From Parcubacteria group bacterium (lineage in GTDB: Bacteria > Patescibacteriota > Minisyncoccia > Minisyncoccales > CG1-02-41-26), in assembly GCA_013203565.1 (NCBI GenBank), contig JABMPZ010000006.1, positions 1 to 14,951 on the forward strand: a stretch of 14,951 bases of DNA, read 5' to 3'. Below, piece after piece: positions 12,914-14,951 of the stretch. Position 1 is the stretch's first letter. Each line of letters begins with the position of its first letter. Position numbers and translations under genes: made by a program. Under the pieces are notes generated by a model. That model was given only the letters and a program-made list of their open reading frames with translations. It made no database searches and had not been told where the DNA came from.

Positions 12914-13270
12914 ATGGATAAAAAATTCATTGAACAACAGAAAGAACAATTAGAAGCACAAAAAACAAAGTTAGAAGAACAATTAAGTTCTTTTGCTACA
13001 AAAAATAAGGAAGTTGAGGGTGATTGGGCAGCGAAAATGCCGGAAATGGATACAGGAAAGAGTTTAGAGGAAGAAGCAGATGAGGTGGAAGAGTTTGGTA
13101 CTCGTTTAGCATTGGAAAGAACGCTAGAGACAGAATTAAAAAAAGTTATTCTTGCTTTAGAAAGAATAAAGAAAAATAAATACGGTGTTTGTGAAAAGTG
13201 CGACAAGCCAATTTCACAAGGTCGCTTAAAGGTTTATCCACAGGCAAATACTTGTTCAAAGTGTCATTAA
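12914..13270 (+). CDS. TraR/DksA-type zinc-finger protein
   Basis: A 118-residue protein with an N-terminal coiled coil (MDKKFIEQQKEQLEAQKTKL...) and a C-terminal four-cysteine zinc finger (C93-x2-C96 ... C114-x2-C117, with KYGVCEKCDKPI and NTCSKC). This is the layout of the DksA/TraR family, which binds the RNA polymerase secondary channel. DksA proper uses acidic residues at the coiled-coil tip; the acidic DTGKSLEEEADEVEEFGT (46-63) lies at the corresponding place, but a DksA-like activity cannot be claimed. The frame is open from a GTG at 12890, but that codon lies inside the hairpin at 12862-12895, and the ATG at 12914 gives the normal N-terminus. It is followed 6 bases later by ppaC, so the two are probably one operon. 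Confidence 0.88.
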   Translation: MDKKFIEQQKEQLEAQKTKLEEQLSSFATKNKEVEGDWAAKMPEMDTGKSLEEEADEVEEFGTRLALERTLETELKKVILALERIKKNKYGVCEKCDKPISQGRLKVYPQANTCSKCH

Positions 13271-13276
13271 ACAAAA

Positions 13277-14224
13277 ATGTCTAAAAAATTACCTATAACT
13301 ATTATTGGTCATAAAAATCCTGATACCGACTCAATTGTTTCGGCTTTAGTTTATGCTAACCTAAAAACCAAATTAGGCGAACAGGTTGAACCAGCCAGAG
13401 CTGGCGCTTTGAATAATGAAACCAAGTTTGTTCTTTCATATTTAAAAGTTGAATCCCCACCTATTGTGGAAAGTTTGGAAGATAAACAAGTTATACTTCT
13501 TGACCATGGTGACACATCTCAATCAATTTTAGGGATTGATAAAGCAGAAATAATAGAAATTATTGACCATCATAAAATAGGGGATATCCAAACTAGTTCT
13601 CCAATCTTATACAGAGCAGAGCCAGTAGGTAGTACTTGCACGGTAATAGCAAAGATTTTTAAAGAAAAGGGAGTTGAGATAGAAAAGCAAGAAGCAGGAC
13701 TTCTTTTATCTGGAATTATTTCTGACACCCTATTTCTTAACTCTCCAACAACAACAGAAGAAGATAAGAAGTTACTCCCAGAGCTTGCTAAAATTGCTAA
13801 AATTAATCCAAAAGAGCTAGCCGAGCAAATGTTTGAGGCAAAGTCGGATATAAGCAATTTGAGTGTTAAAGATATTGTATGTAGTGATTATAGCGATTAT
13901 AAAGAGTTTAAAGCTAATGGAATTAAGTTTGGGGTTGGAGTTTTTGAAACAGTTAAGCCGGAAAATGTGAGGGGATTAGATAAAGAGATTTTCCAAGAAC
14001 TCACAGCTTTGAAAAAAGAAAAAGATGGGCAACTTATTTTCTTCTTAATTATTGATATTTTAAAGCAATGCGCCTTTCTATATCTTGCTGGAGATGAGGA
14101 AGCTGAATTATCTAAAAAAGGTTTTTCAGGAAAGATAGAAGATAGAATAATGTTCTTGCCAGGCGTAGTTTCTAGAAAAAAGCAAATAACCCCGGTCTTA
14201 GCCCAACTAATAGGGACAGGGTAG
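13277..14224 (+). CDS. ppaC: manganese-dependent (family II) inorganic pyrophosphatase
   Basis: Hydrolyses pyrophosphate from biosynthesis to phosphate in the cytoplasm. The DHH-family motifs are in order: GHKNPDTDS (H12, D16, D18), LLDHGD (D76), DHH (97-99), SDTLFLNSPTTT (D150), and the C-terminal DHHA2 domain ending in the substrate-binding SRKKQ (299-303). The 315 residues match the family. The last three residues (GTG) and the stop come from the palindromic repeat at 14213-14246; the TAG is part of that repeat's GTAG. The conserved part ends at QLI just before it, so the repeat replaced only the natural stop and perhaps a few tail residues. It starts 6 bases after the zinc-finger gene. 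Confidence 0.95.
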   Translation: MSKKLPITIIGHKNPDTDSIVSALVYANLKTKLGEQVEPARAGALNNETKFVLSYLKVESPPIVESLEDKQVILLDHGDTSQSILGIDKAEIIEIIDHHKIGDIQTSSPILYRAEPVGSTCTVIAKIFKEKGVEIEKQEAGLLLSGIISDTLFLNSPTTTEEDKKLLPELAKIAKINPKELAEQMFEAKSDISNLSVKDIVCSDYSDYKEFKANGIKFGVGVFETVKPENVRGLDKEIFQELTALKKEKDGQLIFFLIIDILKQCAFLYLAGDEEAELSKKGFSGKIEDRIMFLPGVVSRKKQITPVLAQLIGTG

Positions 14225-14246
14225 GGACAGGGATATCCCTGTCCCC
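14213..14246 (+). repeat. REP-like palindrome, left copy
   Basis: GGGACAGG followed by GTAG (14221-14224) and then the self-complementary hairpin 14225-14244, built from GGACAGGGAT and its complement. The GTAG tetranucleotide at the 5' foot is the mark by which RAYT enzymes recognise REP hairpins in Escherichia coli. The first 33 bases are identical to 14919-14951, in the same orientation. It overlaps the end of ppaC. Confidence 0.9.
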
Positions 14247-14259
14247 ATGTATTCAATAT

Positions 14260-14916
14260 ATGGTGAGACAAGCAAGACAATTTAATAAAGGAGATTTCTG
14301 GCATGTTTTTAATCGTGGAGTTGCTAAGGAAGTCATTTTTAAAGATGATAATGATTTTAGGTTTTATCTTTCTAGAGTAACTAAAGCCTTGCAGAAATTT
14401 CCAGTAAAAATTCATGGCTATAACCTTTTTGTTAATCATGTGCATTATCTTATAGAACAGCATTCAGATATACCACCAAGTAAGTTCATTGGCTCAGTGC
14501 ATGGAAGTTTTGGACTTTTTATTAATCGTAAATATTCGCGAGTAGGGCATTTATTTCAAGATAGATTTAAGGCAAATAATGCTGGAGATGACTTATTACC
14601 TATTTCAGTTTATACTAACTTGAATAAAGTTTTTGACAAGCTTGAGAATACAGAGAAAAAAGTTATTACAAAATTAGATTTAGACCACTTATTGCAGGAG
14701 GCAGAAAAAGATGCTTGGAGTAGTTACGGTGTTTATTTAGGACTTAGAGATGATAAAATTACTCAAACTAAGCATATTTTATCTTTGCTTTCTGATGATA
14801 TAAAACAAGCAAGAAAAGAATATAAAAAATTCGCTAGAAAGCTTATTGTTTCAGGTTATTTTCTTAAAACTAGGGATTTGATTTTTGAAGAGTATGAAGC
14901 GGACGAAGACAAATAA
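14260..14916 (+). CDS. REP-associated tyrosine transposase (RAYT), Y1 HUH family
   Basis: Single-strand DNA endonuclease of the Y1_Tnp/IS200-like superfamily, expected to cut and move the palindromes around it. The HUH pair is NHVHYLI (H60, H62) after IHGYNLF. KYSRVGHLFQDRFKA (91-105) is the conserved block of the subgroup. The catalytic tyrosine is probably Y118 in ISVYTNLNKV, at the place of the family's YIxLNP. DAWSSYGVYLG (151-161) matches the following WSSY motif. At 218 residues it has the usual RAYT length and no frameshift, so it may be active. The ATG at 14260 lies 13 bases after the left palindrome. Another ATG at 14247 is in a different frame. No promoter is evident; expression may depend on read-through from ppaC. 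Confidence 0.92.
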   Translation: MVRQARQFNKGDFWHVFNRGVAKEVIFKDDNDFRFYLSRVTKALQKFPVKIHGYNLFVNHVHYLIEQHSDIPPSKFIGSVHGSFGLFINRKYSRVGHLFQDRFKANNAGDDLLPISVYTNLNKVFDKLENTEKKVITKLDLDHLLQEAEKDAWSSYGVYLGLRDDKITQTKHILSLLSDDIKQARKEYKKFARKLIVSGYFLKTRDLIFEEYEADEDK

Positions 14917-14918
14917 AA

Positions 14919-14951
14919 GGGACAGGGTAGGGACAGGGATATCCCTGTCCC
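14919..14951 (+). repeat. REP-like palindrome, right copy (window edge)
   Basis: Identical over 33 bases to 14213-14245, including GTAG (14927-14930) and the hairpin 14931-14950. It starts two bases after the RAYT stop codon. The window ends here, so a longer version cannot be excluded. Confidence 0.9.

Larger units (their letters stand above)
14213..14951 (+). mobile_element. RAYT gene flanked by direct REP copies (REP-RAYT-REP unit)
   Basis: A single-gene unit: left palindrome, a transposase of the IS200/IS605-related Y1 HUH superfamily, right palindrome two bases after its stop codon. Both ends carry GTAG at the hairpin foot. The unit has landed at the very end of ppaC. The window stops within or at the edge of the right copy, so the full extent to the right is unknown. 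Confidence 0.8.

Noticed and set aside
13897..14463. 188-residue minus-strand open frame opposite ppaC and the RAYT gene
   Set aside because: It crosses the palindrome and two well-supported plus-strand genes antisense and has no recognisable motif.
1..14951. CRISPR array, rRNA, phage genes
   Set aside because: No regularly spaced repeats with spacers, no rRNA stretches and no phage structural or integrase genes were seen.

Overview
The window is AT-rich, densely packed bacterial DNA that looks like a Candidate Phyla Radiation genome (Patescibacteria, Parcubacteria-like). The reasons are: a small secreted protein with a C-terminal pair of membrane helices of the T4SS-pilin type common in that group; a large coiled-coil, single-pass membrane protein with a Pro/Glu linker; tRNA genes without an encoded CCA beside a CCA-adding enzyme; almost no Shine-Dalgarno sequences; and several starts a few bases downstream of a -10 box. 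The taxonomic placement is inference.

Layout. Positions 1-208 (minus) hold a strong promoter and what looks like the 5' part of tmRNA (ssrA), cut by the window edge. Positions 293-1859 (minus) hold tgt then yraN. Positions 1860-2227 have no protein gene but carry two plus-strand RNA units, a possible ~80-nt small RNA and an odd tRNA-like gene, each with its own promoter and terminator, followed by a row of DnaA-box-like 9-mers. Positions 2228-4686 (minus) hold cca then an HhH DNA glycosylase. From 4756 on, everything is on the plus strand: tRNA-Arg(TCG), a pilin-like protein, tRNA-Lys(CTT), two consecutive toxin-antitoxin modules (MntA-HepT and DUF433-DUF5615), rpsO, an NYN nuclease, pnp, an 845-residue membrane protein, a TraR/DksA-type zinc-finger protein, a family II pyrophosphatase and a REP-associated tyrosine transposase (RAYT).

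The most notable system is the RAYT and its palindromes. The gene (14260-14916) sits between two identical 33-bp copies of a palindromic repeat, each with a GTAG tetranucleotide at the foot of the hairpin, as in classical REP elements. The upstream copy overlaps the end of the pyrophosphatase gene, and the TAG of GTAG is that gene's stop codon. A longer relative of the palindrome lies in frame inside tgt about 12.7 kb away. There the codon that would be TAG reads AGG, so the element is translated as a 16-17 residue insert in an enzyme whose catalytic residues are all intact. This resembles the protein-coding palindromic elements of Rickettsia, but here with a candidate mobilising enzyme in the same window.

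A second unexplained pattern is a set of three long intergenic palindromes (242-293, 7379-7414, 7996-8051). Their arms differ, but each is centred on CGATCG next to a single mismatched pair. These are the only CGATCG sites I find in the window. Two of them flank the NYN nuclease gene between rpsO and pnp.

Functionally, most genes serve RNA: tRNA modification and 3'-end synthesis (tgt, cca), ribosome rescue (ssrA), translation (rpsO, tRNAs) and RNA decay (pnp, NYN, HepT).
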